Shown in pieces: positions 17,522 to 26,568 of a stretch of 64,000 bases of DNA. Every line of letters starts with the position of its first letter. The stretch's first letter is position 1. The stretch covers positions 124,001 through 188,000 of the forward strand of contig CAVSQY010000001.1 in NCBI GenBank assembly GCA_963730285.1. Reading direction: 5' to 3'. A model generated the notes under the pieces. The model was not told where the DNA came from and searched no databases. It saw only the letters and a list, made by a program, of their open reading frames with translations. The translations under genes and the position numbers were made by a program. This DNA comes from JARDZU01 sp963730285 (GTDB taxonomy: Bacteria > Actinomycetota > Acidimicrobiia > Spongiisociales > ZC4RG35).

Positions 17522-18925
17522 GTGAGACTCCGACTCAGAAGTCCACGCCAACTGGCAAGAGTTCTCCTCACTGCCGCGCGCCGTGACCGGGATGAGGTCG
17601 CCGACTACCTCGAGTCGAGACGCGAGGAATGGGAAGCTCTGGTCGAAGCTGTGCCCGGCGACGCGGCCGACGTGCTCGAGCAGCTCACCGAGCAGGACGC
17701 AGCCGAGCTACTCGCAGATCTGGATGCCGAAGATGCGGCCGACGTCCTCGAGCAGATCGCACCCGAGCTCGCCGCAGAGCTCGTTGAAGAGGTCCCGCTC
17801 GAAGATCTGACCGCAGCGGTGACGGAGATGACCGGCGAGGCCGCCGCCGACTTGCTCTTCGAGCTGGACGACGAGCTGAAGGAGAACGTCCTCGCTCTCA
17901 TGGACGACGAGTCGGAGCGGGAGATCCGGCGGTTGCTCGACTACGCCCCGGACACAGCCGGTGGCCTTATGACGACCGAGATCGCGGCTCTCCCGATCGG
18001 TCTCAGTGCCGGGGAAGCCATCGAGAGGATCAGACAGCTGCATGAGGATTATGAGGACCTGAGCTACGTGTATGCGGTCGACGATCAGGGGATCCTCAAG
18101 GGCGTGGTGTCCTTCCGCGACCTGGTGTTCGTGAGACCGGGGGCATCGCTCGACGAAGTGGTTGTGCCAGAAGCGTTGGCGGTCAAGACGACGACCGACC
18201 GCGAGGTCGTCGCTGAGCTGTGTCAGAGATATCACCTCTTTGGAGTCCCAGTCGTCGACGACGCCGGGCGGCTGCTCGGCATGGTCACGACCGATGCCGT
18301 GATCGAAGCGGTCCAGGACGAGGCGACAGAGGACTTCGCAGCGGCAGTCGGCGCCGGTGTCGGCGAGACCGTCTACACAGACGTCAGCAAGTCGTTCATG
18401 ATGCGCTCGCCTTGGCTTCTCCTCAACCTCTTCCTGGCGCTGATCGTGGCCCTGGTGATCGAGAACCAAACCGGGGTGATCTCACGCGAGCCGGTGCTGG
18501 CTGCCCTGATGCCCATCGTGGCTTCCATGGGGGGCAACGGAGGCAACCAGAGCCTTGCAGTCATGATCCGCTCGCTTGCCTCCGACGACGTGCCGCCGTC
18601 TCAGGTGGCCGGGATACTGACCCGTCAAACCGGTGTCGGGCTCCTCAACGGGATCGCCATGGCCGTAGCTGCCGCAGCCCTGACCTATGGCCTCATTGCG
18701 GTTCGCATCTTCGACAGTAGGAGCACTGGCACCGAAGTCGCTGCGATCGTGGCCGTTGCAGCGATGGTCAACCTCATCATCGCCAGCTTCCTCGGCTCCG
18801 CAATCCCGCTGATCCTGCGACGTCTCGGCATGGATCCGGCGGTTGCGGCCTCGATCCTCCTCACCACCTTCACCGATGTCATCGGTTTTGGAGGGTTCCT
18901 GCTGGTCGCTCACGCTCTCCTTTGA
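17522..18925 (+). CDS. mgtE: Magnesium transporter MgtE
   Basis: 467 residues starting at a GTG preceded by GGAGG with 6-nt spacing. An acidic N domain of helical repeats (about residues 20-140, with DAADVLEQL and AADVLEQIAPELAAELVEE) is followed by DYAPDTAGGLMTTE and two CBS domains (to about 275). Five membrane helices follow, with the pore signature PIVASMGGNGGNQSL. N and CBS domains gate the channel by sensing cytosolic Mg2+. It follows greA by 42 bp and a further TAGCCT lies upstream at about 17491. Confidence 0.95.
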   Translation: MRLRLRSPRQLARVLLTAARRDRDEVADYLESRREEWEALVEAVPGDAADVLEQLTEQDAAELLADLDAEDAADVLEQIAPELAAELVEEVPLEDLTAAVTEMTGEAAADLLFELDDELKENVLALMDDESEREIRRLLDYAPDTAGGLMTTEIAALPIGLSAGEAIERIRQLHEDYEDLSYVYAVDDQGILKGVVSFRDLVFVRPGASLDEVVVPEALAVKTTTDREVVAELCQRYHLFGVPVVDDAGRLLGMVTTDAVIEAVQDEATEDFAAAVGAGVGETVYTDVSKSFMMRSPWLLLNLFLALIVALVIENQTGVISREPVLAALMPIVASMGGNGGNQSLAVMIRSLASDDVPPSQVAGILTRQTGVGLLNGIAMAVAAAALTYGLIAVRIFDSRSTGTEVAAIVAVAAMVNLIIASFLGSAIPLILRRLGMDPAVAASILLTTFTDVIGFGGFLLVAHALL

Positions 18926-19001
18926 TTCGAGCTGAGCAAGGGATGTGGTCAGGGCTGTTCCAGAGGTGTCCGGCTATGCCTGGTCAACACCGCCCGGCGA
19001 T

Positions 19002-19523
19002 TCAACTGCCGACCGCCATCTGCCCGGTGCCCTCGAATGGGCCCTGGAAGCGAATAGTCGATCCCTTCTCCAGACTGGCGAGATGGTGCAACGCAATCAG
19101 CGCCTCGTCGTCGGCGGTCCGGTCGGCCGGGTCCTTTCGATAGGCGTCGACCGTGGCGGCATCGTTGAAAACCTCCGCCCCATAGGTAGCTGTGCCCGAC
19201 TCGTATAGGTCACGGACGAAATTCTCGATGTCCACGTCGGTGTAGGCGCCGGGTGGGATGACGATGTAGAGCGTCTCCCCAGCCGTGCTCGACTCGCGGG
19301 CGACGATGTCGAATCCGGAGACTTCCTGCCCGACCAGGGTCGTCGTGGTCGTCGAGCCGTCGCCCGGCTCAACCGAGGTAGTCGTCGACCCCGTGTCCGG
19401 GTTGGTTGTCACCACCATCGAGGAAGTTGTGGTCAGATCGGCCGAGCCCGAGTCGCAACTCGCCACGATCAGGGCGATCGCGATGAGCACCATCAGGGAA
19501 GAAAACGTCCTGGGAACCCTCAT
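19002..19523 (-). CDS. Lipoprotein with Thr-rich linker
   Basis: 173 residues from the ATG at 19523, with a TACGTT 8 nt upstream; an ATG at 19529 is alternative. The signal ends IALIVASCDSGS. A Thr/Ser linker (about residues 30-65) includes GSTTTSV and GSTTTTTL. The mature domain (GFDIVARESSTAGETLYIVIPPGAY; DVDIENFVRDLYESG) is soluble and ends with a short beta segment. No family is recognised. It converges on mgtE, with 76 bp between them and no clear terminator. Confidence 0.72.
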   Translation of the reverse strand: MRVPRTFSSLMVLIAIALIVASCDSGSADLTTTSSMVVTTNPDTGSTTTSVEPGDGSTTTTTLVGQEVSGFDIVARESSTAGETLYIVIPPGAYTDVDIENFVRDLYESGTATYGAEVFNDAATVDAYRKDPADRTADDEALIALHHLASLEKGSTIRFQGPFEGTGQMAVGS

Positions 19524-19698
19524 GGGCATCCAACGTAACCCGGCCGGGCCGCAGTTCCCGGCATGTCCGGCCCGATCCCGGGCCCTTTGGCTGACCGTTC
19601 AACCACCACGCTCACCATCACCTTCCGATAACTGGAAGCCCAGCCATCTTCCCCAATCGCCCGGACATGTAAACGCTATGAGCTCGGAAGCGAGTGCC

Positions 19699-20509
19699 TC
19701 AAGCCACTCTCTGGGCAAAGAGACGGGAGAGTCTGCTCGTGATCGGGCCTTCACCGAATTTCCGGTCCCCGATGGCGGACACGGGCTGCACCTCTCGAAT
19801 GGTCGACATGGCCATCACCTCGTCCGCCTGATCGAGACGATCGAGGCTCCAACTTCCCTCCACCACCTCGATGCCGTCTTTCTCCGCCAACTCCAGCACG
19901 ACTCTCCGTGTTATCGAGTCGAGGATCCCGAGGGACAATGACGGCGTCTCGAGGACACCATCGGCCCCCCAGGCCACCGAGAACGTCGGCCCTTCCAGAA
20001 TCGTGCCGTCGCGGCTGAGGAGAAGGGCGTCTCCGAAGCCGTCCGCCACCGCTCGGCGAGTGGCGGAGAGATTGGGGGCATACGAGAGGATCTTGGCGCC
20101 GGCCAGGTCCCAGTCGATTCCGGCCGCGTGCCATGGTGCCATCACAGGGCCTAGAGTGACCGGACCACGTGGCGGGTCCCAGGGGTGGGCAAACACGATG
20201 GTCAACGGTGGGCCGGGATGACCCGGGACCGAAGAGCCACGGGTGAGGACGATCCGCACCGCACAATCCCCGCATTCCTCTGCGACCCTCATCACCCAAG
20301 AGCGAAGGTCACCCCGCTCTGGCATGGGGAGCTCCAATGCCGCCGCGCTCGGCGGCCAGGCGATCGAGATGCTCTTCCAGCGTGAACGGCTTGCCGTCAT
20401 ATGCCTTCAGGACCTCGAAACACCCATCACCGCGCAGAACGGAGGAGTCGATCACCGGCACCGTGCCCGAAGACTCCTCCCCATTGATGAGAACCTTGAG
20501 CTCACTCAT
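19699..20509 (-). pseudogene. Class IV PLP aminotransferase / aminodeoxychorismate lyase, disrupted by one-base indel
   Basis: The N-terminal 52 or so residues (from MSELKVLINGE to LEEHLDRLAA) are in one frame from the ATG at 20509. The rest, SAAALELPMPERGDL onward, is in the next frame down to 19699. Removing one base near 20348-20350 joins them as EEHLDRLAASAAALELPMP, exactly the expected class IV sequence, and gives 269 residues. The PLP lysine is in AGAKILSYAPNLSATRRA and the family motif in ILEGPTFSVAW. It could be PabC (folate pathway), BCAT or D-amino acid transaminase. It overlaps the nadE stop (20506-20509). Confidence 0.85.
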
Positions 20510-22164
20510 GGAGCCAGGGGGTGATAGAGATTGGTGATGGGCAGCCTCCGATCCTTGCCGAATGCCTTCACTGTGATCTTCACGCCAGGCGCCGACTGAC
20601 GCCGCTTGTATTCGTTGCGATCGACCATGCGCGCGATGCTTGCCACTATGTCGGGGTCATATCCGCGCGCCACGATCTCCTGCACACCCATGTCGCGTTC
20701 GATGTAGAGCTCGAGGATCGCATCGAGCATGTCATAACCGGGGAGTGAGTCGGAGTCTTTCTGGTTTGGACGGAGCTCGGCGGATGGTGCCTTGTCGATG
20801 GTGCTCTGTGGGATGACCTCGCCGTCCTTGTTGCGCCAGCGCGCCAGTTCGTACACGAGAGTCTTGAAGACATCCTTGAGCACCGCATAACCGCCGACCA
20901 TGTCGCCGTACAGCGTGGCATATCCGGCCGCCATCTCCGATTTGTTCCCGGTGGCCACCACCATGGGGCCATGCTTGTTGGAGATCGCCATCAGGATCGC
21001 TCCCCTGGCCCTTGCCTGGAGATTCTCCTCGGCAACCCCGAAATCAGTTTTTCCGAACACCGGTTCGAGTGCATCGATGTAGGCCGAGTAGACCTCGTTG
21101 ATCGGCAGCAGGTCGAGCCTGATACCCAGGTTTGACGCCAGCTGTTTCGCATCGTCGATGGAATGCTGCGACGAGAACTTCGAGGGCATCGCCACCGCCC
21201 ATACCGAATCCGACCCGAGTGCGTCTGCGGCGATGACCGCCGTCAGCGCCGAATCGATGCCTCCGGACAGGCCAAGGACCACCTTCTCGAAGCCGTTCTT
21301 GCTCACATAGTCGCCAAGACCGACGACGAGGGCTCGATAGACCTCTTCCACCCGATCGAGATGCGGGGCAAGGCCGACCGGCTCGACCACTTCGCCGGGC
21401 AACGGGACATCTACGACGAACAGGTCCTCCTCGAACTGGGGAGATCGGTGGATGATGGACCCGTCGTAGGCCACGACCAGGGAACAGCCATCGAAGACGA
21501 GCTCGTCTTGACCGCCCACAAGATTGAGGTAGACGACCGAGCAGCCCGTGGTGGTTGCTCGATCGGCGATCATCGCCTCCCGGTCGCTTGCCTTGCCCCG
21601 ATGGAACGGCGAGGCGTTGATGTTGAGAAGCACCTCAGCCCCGGCCTTCGCCTGGCTGGCAGGCGGACCATCCGGTCTCCAGATGTCCTCACAAATCGAC
21701 ACCCCCACGCGGGTGTCTGCCACTTCCCACACCCGACCCGGTTGCTCACCCAACGAAAAGTACCGGTCCTCGTCGAAGACGCCGTAGTTCGGCAATAGGA
21801 CCTTGTGGTAGATACCGACCACCCTGCCATGGGCGAGCACGGCGGCGCCGTTGGCAACGGTCCGGTCCTGGGCGTCCGCGCCGCCGCGGGGCAGCCCTTT
21901 CCATCGGTCGACAAAGCCGACGACGATGGTCATAGCGCCCGACTTCCTCGCTAGACGCTCGACCACCTCCAGGCCGGCCGACACGAATTCGTTGCGCAGA
22001 ACCAGGTCCTCTGGGGGATAACCATTCACCGCCAACTCGGGAAGCAGGAGAATCTCGGCGCCCTGCTCCTGCGACCACTCGATGGCCCCCACGATCTTCG
22101 CCTCATTGCCTGTCAAATCGCCAACGCACAGGTTGATCTGAGCCCCGGCAACACGTAGCGGCAT
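20506..22164 (-). CDS. nadE: Glutamine-dependent NAD+ synthetase
   Basis: 552 residues. The N-terminal nitrilase-type glutaminase domain (about 1-265) shows its triad: Glu in LLLPELAVNGYPPEDL, Lys in YHKVLLPNYGVFDEDRYF and Cys in VGVSICEDIWRPDG. The C-terminal synthetase has the PP-loop LGLSGGIDSALTAVIA, VVATGNKSEMAAGYATLYGD and PSAELRPNQKD. It converts deamido-NAD+ to NAD+ with glutamine as nitrogen donor. It is divergent from glnE across only 33 bp, linking two glutamine-related functions. Confidence 0.96.
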   Translation of the reverse strand: MPLRVAGAQINLCVGDLTGNEAKIVGAIEWSQEQGAEILLLPELAVNGYPPEDLVLRNEFVSAGLEVVERLARKSGAMTIVVGFVDRWKGLPRGGADAQDRTVANGAAVLAHGRVVGIYHKVLLPNYGVFDEDRYFSLGEQPGRVWEVADTRVGVSICEDIWRPDGPPASQAKAGAEVLLNINASPFHRGKASDREAMIADRATTTGCSVVYLNLVGGQDELVFDGCSLVVAYDGSIIHRSPQFEEDLFVVDVPLPGEVVEPVGLAPHLDRVEEVYRALVVGLGDYVSKNGFEKVVLGLSGGIDSALTAVIAADALGSDSVWAVAMPSKFSSQHSIDDAKQLASNLGIRLDLLPINEVYSAYIDALEPVFGKTDFGVAEENLQARARGAILMAISNKHGPMVVATGNKSEMAAGYATLYGDMVGGYAVLKDVFKTLVYELARWRNKDGEVIPQSTIDKAPSAELRPNQKDSDSLPGYDMLDAILELYIERDMGVQEIVARGYDPDIVASIARMVDRNEYKRRQSAPGVKITVKAFGKDRRLPITNLYHPLAP

Positions 22165-22170
22165 GCCGCC

Positions 22171-22191
22171 ACGTTACGCCCCGCATACTCT
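22171..22191. promoter_or_regulatory. Back-to-back -10 elements for nadE and glnE
   Basis: Within the 33-bp gap, TAACGT (minus strand, 22176-22171) ends 6 nt before the nadE ATG, and TACTCT (plus strand, 22186-22191) ends 6 nt before the glnE GTG. Both predict leaderless messages. The -35 region of each promoter would lie inside the other gene or overlap the other -10, so polymerase binding should be mutually exclusive. Confidence 0.5.
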
Positions 22192-22197
22192 GACCAC

Positions 22198-24966
22198 GTG
22201 ACAGACCGAGCTGCCAACCCGGCTACCCCGCCAGAGATCGCAACCAGGCTGGAGCAGCTCGGAATCGCCAACGAGGCACGCGACTCACTGGTCGCCGAGA
22301 TCTCGAGCGGGCCCGATCCGCTGGGCACATGGGAGAGGCTTGTCCCCATTCTCGAGGCCGAACCGTCCCTTCTCACCAATCCGACCGCCATGGCGAGGGC
22401 ATGCGGTCTCGCCGGATCCTCCCGTGCTCTGAGCAAGATGCTGGCGCGGCATCCTTCACTTTTGGTGGGAGTCGTCCCACACAAATCGGTTGCCTTGAGC
22501 TGGGCTGCAACTCTGGCGGTTCACGCCGGCGACGACCTCTCCGGCAGGGTCGACACGATGGAAGCCGTCGCCGCTTACTCAGACGACATCGATCTGATCG
22601 TCAACGAGGTTCTCGAAACCTCCCGTCAGGGGATCGCTGAGCGTCACCCCACGGCCATCGGCCTTCCCTTCGTCGTCGTGGCCATGGGTAAATGGGGGGC
22701 GCGGGAACTCAACTACTCCTCCGACATCGACCTGGTGTTCGTCCACGACCCCATCGATGGCAAAGAGGAAGAAAGTCGTCGGGCCGCGACCGCGCTGGCA
22801 TCCAGCCTGATGGCAAACCTTTCCGCAGGCAGCTTCGACGGTCCTGGCTTGGTGGTCGACGCCGACCTCCGACCCGAGGGCACCATGGGACCGCTCTCCC
22901 GGAGTCTCGACGGGTATGCCCGCTACTACCAGCAATGGGGCGCCCCCTGGGAGCTTCAGGCGCTCCTCAAGGCCAGACCGGCGTCCGGCGACCTCGAGCT
23001 GGGTCAGCGCTTCATGGCGTTGGTCGAGCGAGTGGTTTGGACGGAGGGACTGGATGTGGAGGCACTTCGCAGCATCAGACGCCTCAAGGAACAGGTCGAG
23101 TCCGCGGCGTCACCCGCGGACATCAAGCGATCTCGTGGCGGGATACGGGACATCGAGTTCGCGGTTCAGCTGCTGCAACTGGTTCACGGCCGGCTCGACA
23201 CCGACCTGCGGACGCCGGCCACCCTGAACGCACTCGACGCCCTCTACCTGCATGGATTCGTCGAAGCCGAAGACCGTCAACGACTGGCCGACGCCTACCG
23301 GTTTCTCCGTGACCTCGAGCACAGGGTCCAGCTATGGGACCTGCAGCAGACTCACGATGTCCCGACCGATCGCGACCAGCTGGAGAGACTGGGTCGCTCC
23401 ATGGGCCTGAGCGTGGATCCGGCTCACCTGCTCACGTCGAGGTTGGCGGAGGTCAAGGCCGTTGTCAGAGATGTCCACAAGCGGCTCTACTTCCGTCCGA
23501 TCCTGGATGCCTTGGTCGGGTCACCGAGTGCCCGGCTCGGTGTCGAACAGGCCGCCCTGAGACTCGAAGCCCTGGGCTTCGAGGACGTCAGGGCCGCCAC
23601 CCGGGCATTGGGGGACCTAACCGAGGGCCTCTCGAGAAGATCACAGGCCATGCATCAGGTGCTCCCCCTCATGCTCGATTGGCTCTCACTTGCCCCGAAC
23701 CCCGATCTGGGGTTGGCTCAGCTGCGTTCGGTCCTGGCCCGCACCCGCGATCACTCGAGTCTCGTCACTCTTCTGCAAACCAACCCATTGGCAGGTGAGC
23801 GTCTCTGTCGGCTCCTCGGCACCAGCCGCCTCGTCGGGAACCTGATCGATCGGATCCCCGAATTCATCCCCCGTCTCGCCGACGATCGCAAGCTCAACGA
23901 GATTCGCGATGGGGAAAACGAGGTGAGCCGTCTCCTACCACTTCTCGACTCCAGACCTGACCCCGACGCCAAGATCGGGACGGTCAGACGATTCGCCCGG
24001 CGAAGGAAGTTGCGCATAGCGGCGCGCGACATCCTCGAGGGACCTCATGTGGAAGAGACATTGAAGGCGCTCACCGATAGCGCAGACGCCGCGATCGTGG
24101 GAGGCCTACACGTGGCCGCCGCCGGCGAAACAGAAGGATTCGCAATCATTGCCATGGGCAAGTGGGGTGGTGGCGAGCTCTCCTATGGATCCGACCTCGA
24201 CCTCCTATATGTCTTCGACGACGAGCCCAGACGCGAGGACGCGCTGAAGACGGCCGCCGAGCTCGGCGTCGTCCTCACCCAGAGCAGCCGGCATGGGGAG
24301 GCCTACTCACTGGATGCCGGCCTTCGCCCGGAAGGCCGCAAAGGCCCATTGGCCCGTTCACTCGACAGTTATCACCGCTACTACCACGAGTGGGCCGAGC
24401 CCTGGGAGATGATGGCTCTAGTCAAGGCCCGGCCGGTTGCGGGGGATGAAACTCTGGGGCGCGATTTCATCGGCGTGATCGAAGACCGAGTTTGGAGACC
24501 GCAACTCCCGGCCGGCGACTCGCGAGCGATAAGGGAGATCAAGGCAAGAGTGGAGAAAGAGCGGATACCGGCCGGTGAGGATCCCGACTATCACCTCAAG
24601 CTGGGTCGGGGAGGGATGTCGGACATCGAATTCCTCGTTCAACTGCTCCAACTTCAACACGGAGCCAAGACGCCCGAGTTGAAGGTGACCAGCACGCTCA
24701 CCGCCCTCGAGATCTTGGGCAACACAGGAATCCTGCCGGCAGCCGAGGTACGCACTCTGACCGAGGCCTATTTGTTCTGCACCCGCGTGCGACTGCGCCT
24801 CCACCTCCAGGCAGGCCGAGCCGTTGACTCGTTGCCCCCCGACCTGAGCGACCTCCGACGTCTGGCCAGCTCGCTCGGATACACCCGTTCCTCCGAGCTC
24901 AGAGAGGAGTATCAGCGACTCACCAGGCGATCGCGTCGGATCTTCGAGAGGAGATTCTTCGAGTGA
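22198..24966 (+). CDS. glnE: Bifunctional glutamine synthetase adenylyltransferase/deadenylase
   Basis: 922 residues from GTG. Two nucleotidyltransferase domains are clear. The N-terminal one has VAMGKWGARELNYSSDIDLVFV (around residue 160), the C-terminal one IAMGKWGGGELSYGSDLDLLYVF (around residue 655). Each is followed by RGGIRDIEFAVQLLQL or RGGMSDIEFLVQLLQL in its helical region. It adds AMP to, or removes it from, glutamine synthetase according to nitrogen status. Glutamine synthetase itself is not in the window. Confidence 0.96.
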   Translation: MTDRAANPATPPEIATRLEQLGIANEARDSLVAEISSGPDPLGTWERLVPILEAEPSLLTNPTAMARACGLAGSSRALSKMLARHPSLLVGVVPHKSVALSWAATLAVHAGDDLSGRVDTMEAVAAYSDDIDLIVNEVLETSRQGIAERHPTAIGLPFVVVAMGKWGARELNYSSDIDLVFVHDPIDGKEEESRRAATALASSLMANLSAGSFDGPGLVVDADLRPEGTMGPLSRSLDGYARYYQQWGAPWELQALLKARPASGDLELGQRFMALVERVVWTEGLDVEALRSIRRLKEQVESAASPADIKRSRGGIRDIEFAVQLLQLVHGRLDTDLRTPATLNALDALYLHGFVEAEDRQRLADAYRFLRDLEHRVQLWDLQQTHDVPTDRDQLERLGRSMGLSVDPAHLLTSRLAEVKAVVRDVHKRLYFRPILDALVGSPSARLGVEQAALRLEALGFEDVRAATRALGDLTEGLSRRSQAMHQVLPLMLDWLSLAPNPDLGLAQLRSVLARTRDHSSLVTLLQTNPLAGERLCRLLGTSRLVGNLIDRIPEFIPRLADDRKLNEIRDGENEVSRLLPLLDSRPDPDAKIGTVRRFARRRKLRIAARDILEGPHVEETLKALTDSADAAIVGGLHVAAAGETEGFAIIAMGKWGGGELSYGSDLDLLYVFDDEPRREDALKTAAELGVVLTQSSRHGEAYSLDAGLRPEGRKGPLARSLDSYHRYYHEWAEPWEMMALVKARPVAGDETLGRDFIGVIEDRVWRPQLPAGDSRAIREIKARVEKERIPAGEDPDYHLKLGRGGMSDIEFLVQLLQLQHGAKTPELKVTSTLTALEILGNTGILPAAEVRTLTEAYLFCTRVRLRLHLQAGRAVDSLPPDLSDLRRLASSLGYTRSSELREEYQRLTRRSRRIFERRFFE

Positions 24967-24972
24967 CCTCGT

Positions 24973-24978
24973 TAACCT
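24973..24978 (+). promoter_or_regulatory. Predicted -10 element for leaderless amidohydrolase transcript
   Basis: TAACCT lies 6 nt before the GTG at 24985, just after the glnE stop. This suggests the amidohydrolase has its own leaderless start even though it follows glnE closely. Confidence 0.4.
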
Positions 24979-24984
24979 CTTGAT

Positions 24985-26145
24985 GTGATCACCGCCGATT
25001 CTCTCGACCGGCTGGTGGAGGGAATCGTCCCCAAGGCGATCGAGTTGCGTCGTCTTCTCCATCGCCACCCCGAGCCCTCCTACCGCGAAACTCAAACAAC
25101 TGCCTTGATCGCGTCCTCGTTGGACGAGAACGCCATCTCATATCACGACCGCCGGCCGAAGACGGGGCTGTGGCTCGACATCGGTCCCCGGGAGCCGACC
25201 GTCGGCTTCAGGGCGGACATCGATGCCCTCCCCATAGACGAGCCCGAGGAAAACGTCCCCAGATCACAGAATCCGGGCTGGATGCATGCCTGTGGCCACG
25301 ATGCCCACGCCGCCGTTGCCTTTGGTGTGGCTCTGGCCATACGCCAACTCGACTTGAGCACCGGGTTTCGGATCCTGTTCCAGCCTGCGGAGGAGTCTTT
25401 CCCTGGCGGAGCGGCCGAGCTCGTCGCAGAGGGGATGGTGGACCAACTGAAGTCGATCATCGCCTTCCACATCGACCCAAATCTCCCCACCGGGAGAGTT
25501 GGAACGAGGGTGGGACCGATAACTGCGAGCGCCGACAAGTTCAAGATCACTCTGCAAGGACCGGGTGGGCACACGGCCCGGCCTCATCAGACGGTGGACC
25601 TGATCGCCGATGCGGCTCGGTTGATCCATGAGTTGCCGTCAGCGCTGCACAGGACAATCGACGCCCGCTCTCCCCTGATCGTGGCGTTCGGCTCGATTCA
25701 CGGGGGCCGCTCCGGCAACGTGATCCCCACAACCGTGGAGCTCCAGGGCACCGCCCGGACTCTCGACCGCTCCCTGTGGGAGGTGCTCCCCGGTCTCATG
25801 GACAAAGCGGTGACCAGTCTCATGGCCTGGTCGGGGGCCGAATGCACGCTCGACTACATCCAGGCGATACCGCCCGTGGTCAACGATCAGTCTGTGATCA
25901 CACACGTGGCCGACGGCATCGCACAGTGTCTCGGCGGCGACGCGGTGGTGCCCACCGAACCGAGCATGGGTGGGGAGGACTTCGCCAACTACCTCGCGGT
26001 GGTTCCAGGGGCGCTGCTCAGGCTCGGCTCGTCGGGAAGAGGCACCGACCTTCACTCTCCGGATTTCGTCGTCGACGAGGCCGCCGTCGGCTTCGGGATC
26101 AAGGCCGGCGTCGCCTCATTGGTGGCCCTCTCGGAAAGCCTGTAA
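24985..26145 (+). CDS. M20-family amidohydrolase (N-acyl amino acid / hippurate hydrolase type)
   Basis: 386 residues. Metal ligands are visible in WMHACGHDAHAAVAFG and FQPAEESFPGGAAELV, with a lid domain motif LQGPGGHTARPHQTVD and the late MGGEDFANYL. The family (PF01546, ArgE/DapE/AmhX-like aminoacylases) removes acyl groups from amino acids. The exact substrate is unknown. The GTG start follows the glnE stop by 18 bp. Confidence 0.88.
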   Translation: MITADSLDRLVEGIVPKAIELRRLLHRHPEPSYRETQTTALIASSLDENAISYHDRRPKTGLWLDIGPREPTVGFRADIDALPIDEPEENVPRSQNPGWMHACGHDAHAAVAFGVALAIRQLDLSTGFRILFQPAEESFPGGAAELVAEGMVDQLKSIIAFHIDPNLPTGRVGTRVGPITASADKFKITLQGPGGHTARPHQTVDLIADAARLIHELPSALHRTIDARSPLIVAFGSIHGGRSGNVIPTTVELQGTARTLDRSLWEVLPGLMDKAVTSLMAWSGAECTLDYIQAIPPVVNDQSVITHVADGIAQCLGGDAVVPTEPSMGGEDFANYLAVVPGALLRLGSSGRGTDLHSPDFVVDEAAVGFGIKAGVASLVALSESL

Positions 26146-26162
26146 TATAGCACGCGTCGTGC

Positions 26163-26191
26163 TTGCAATAGTTAGCACTTAGCTGTAAGCT
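26163..26191 (+). promoter_or_regulatory. Promoter of XRE regulator-HbhA-like operon
   Basis: TTGCAA (26163-26168), a 17-nt spacer and TAAGCT (26186-26191), with the GTG start 8 nt further on. The region is AT-rich against the background and has the near-repeats GCTTGCAATAGTTAG and GCTTGCAGTTAG, a possible binding site for the encoded regulator. The in-frame TTG at 26191 falls in the -10 and is unlikely to be the start. Confidence 0.5.
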
Positions 26192-26199
26192 TGCAGTTA

Positions 26200-26565
26200 G
26201 TGAACGAGAGCAAGCACACCGATCTGGGGGCGTTCATCCGTCAGCAGCGCGAGAGGGCCAACCTCTCACTGCGTCGTCTGGCGGACACCGCCGGGATCTC
26301 GAATCCCTATCTCAGTCAAATCGAACGTGGCATCCGCAAACCGTCGGCTGAGATCCTCAGTCGACTCTCCCGAGCATTGGAGATCTCGGCGAATTCGCTC
26401 TACTCGAAGGCAGGGTTACTCGACGACGAGATGCCGGCTCCGAGCGTTTTCGAAGCGGTAGAAGCGGACGATCGGTTGGACGGGCGCCAGAAGAAGGTGC
26501 TTCTCGATATGTACAAGGCCTTGATCCATGCGAATGGGTCAAGGAGCGCAATAGAACAGGAGTAG
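26200..26565 (+). CDS. XRE-family helix-turn-helix regulator
   Basis: 121 residues from the GTG at 26200. The HTH domain (about residues 8-65) reads FIRQQRERANLSLRRLADTA, then SNPYLSQIERGIRKPSAEIL. A short C-terminal helix (RLDGRQKKVLLDMYKALI) follows. It is co-transcribed with the HbhA-like gene, whose ribosome site overlaps its stop. The pair resembles the mycobacterial arrangement of an XRE regulator (Rv0474) immediately before hbhA (Rv0475), from general knowledge rather than a search. It probably regulates itself and its partner. Confidence 0.88.
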   Translation: MNESKHTDLGAFIRQQRERANLSLRRLADTAGISNPYLSQIERGIRKPSAEILSRLSRALEISANSLYSKAGLLDDEMPAPSVFEAVEADDRLDGRQKKVLLDMYKALIHANGSRSAIEQE

Positions 26566-26568
26566 ACG

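Noticed and set aside
19530..19698. Possible tRNA or small RNA in the gap upstream of the lipoprotein gene
   Set aside because: No cloverleaf or TPsiC-like arm could be traced; only a short GC-rich inverted repeat is present.
26172..26182. CIRCE-like heat-shock operator (TTAGCACT) before the XRE gene
   Set aside because: The second half-site GAGTGCTAA at the right spacing is absent.
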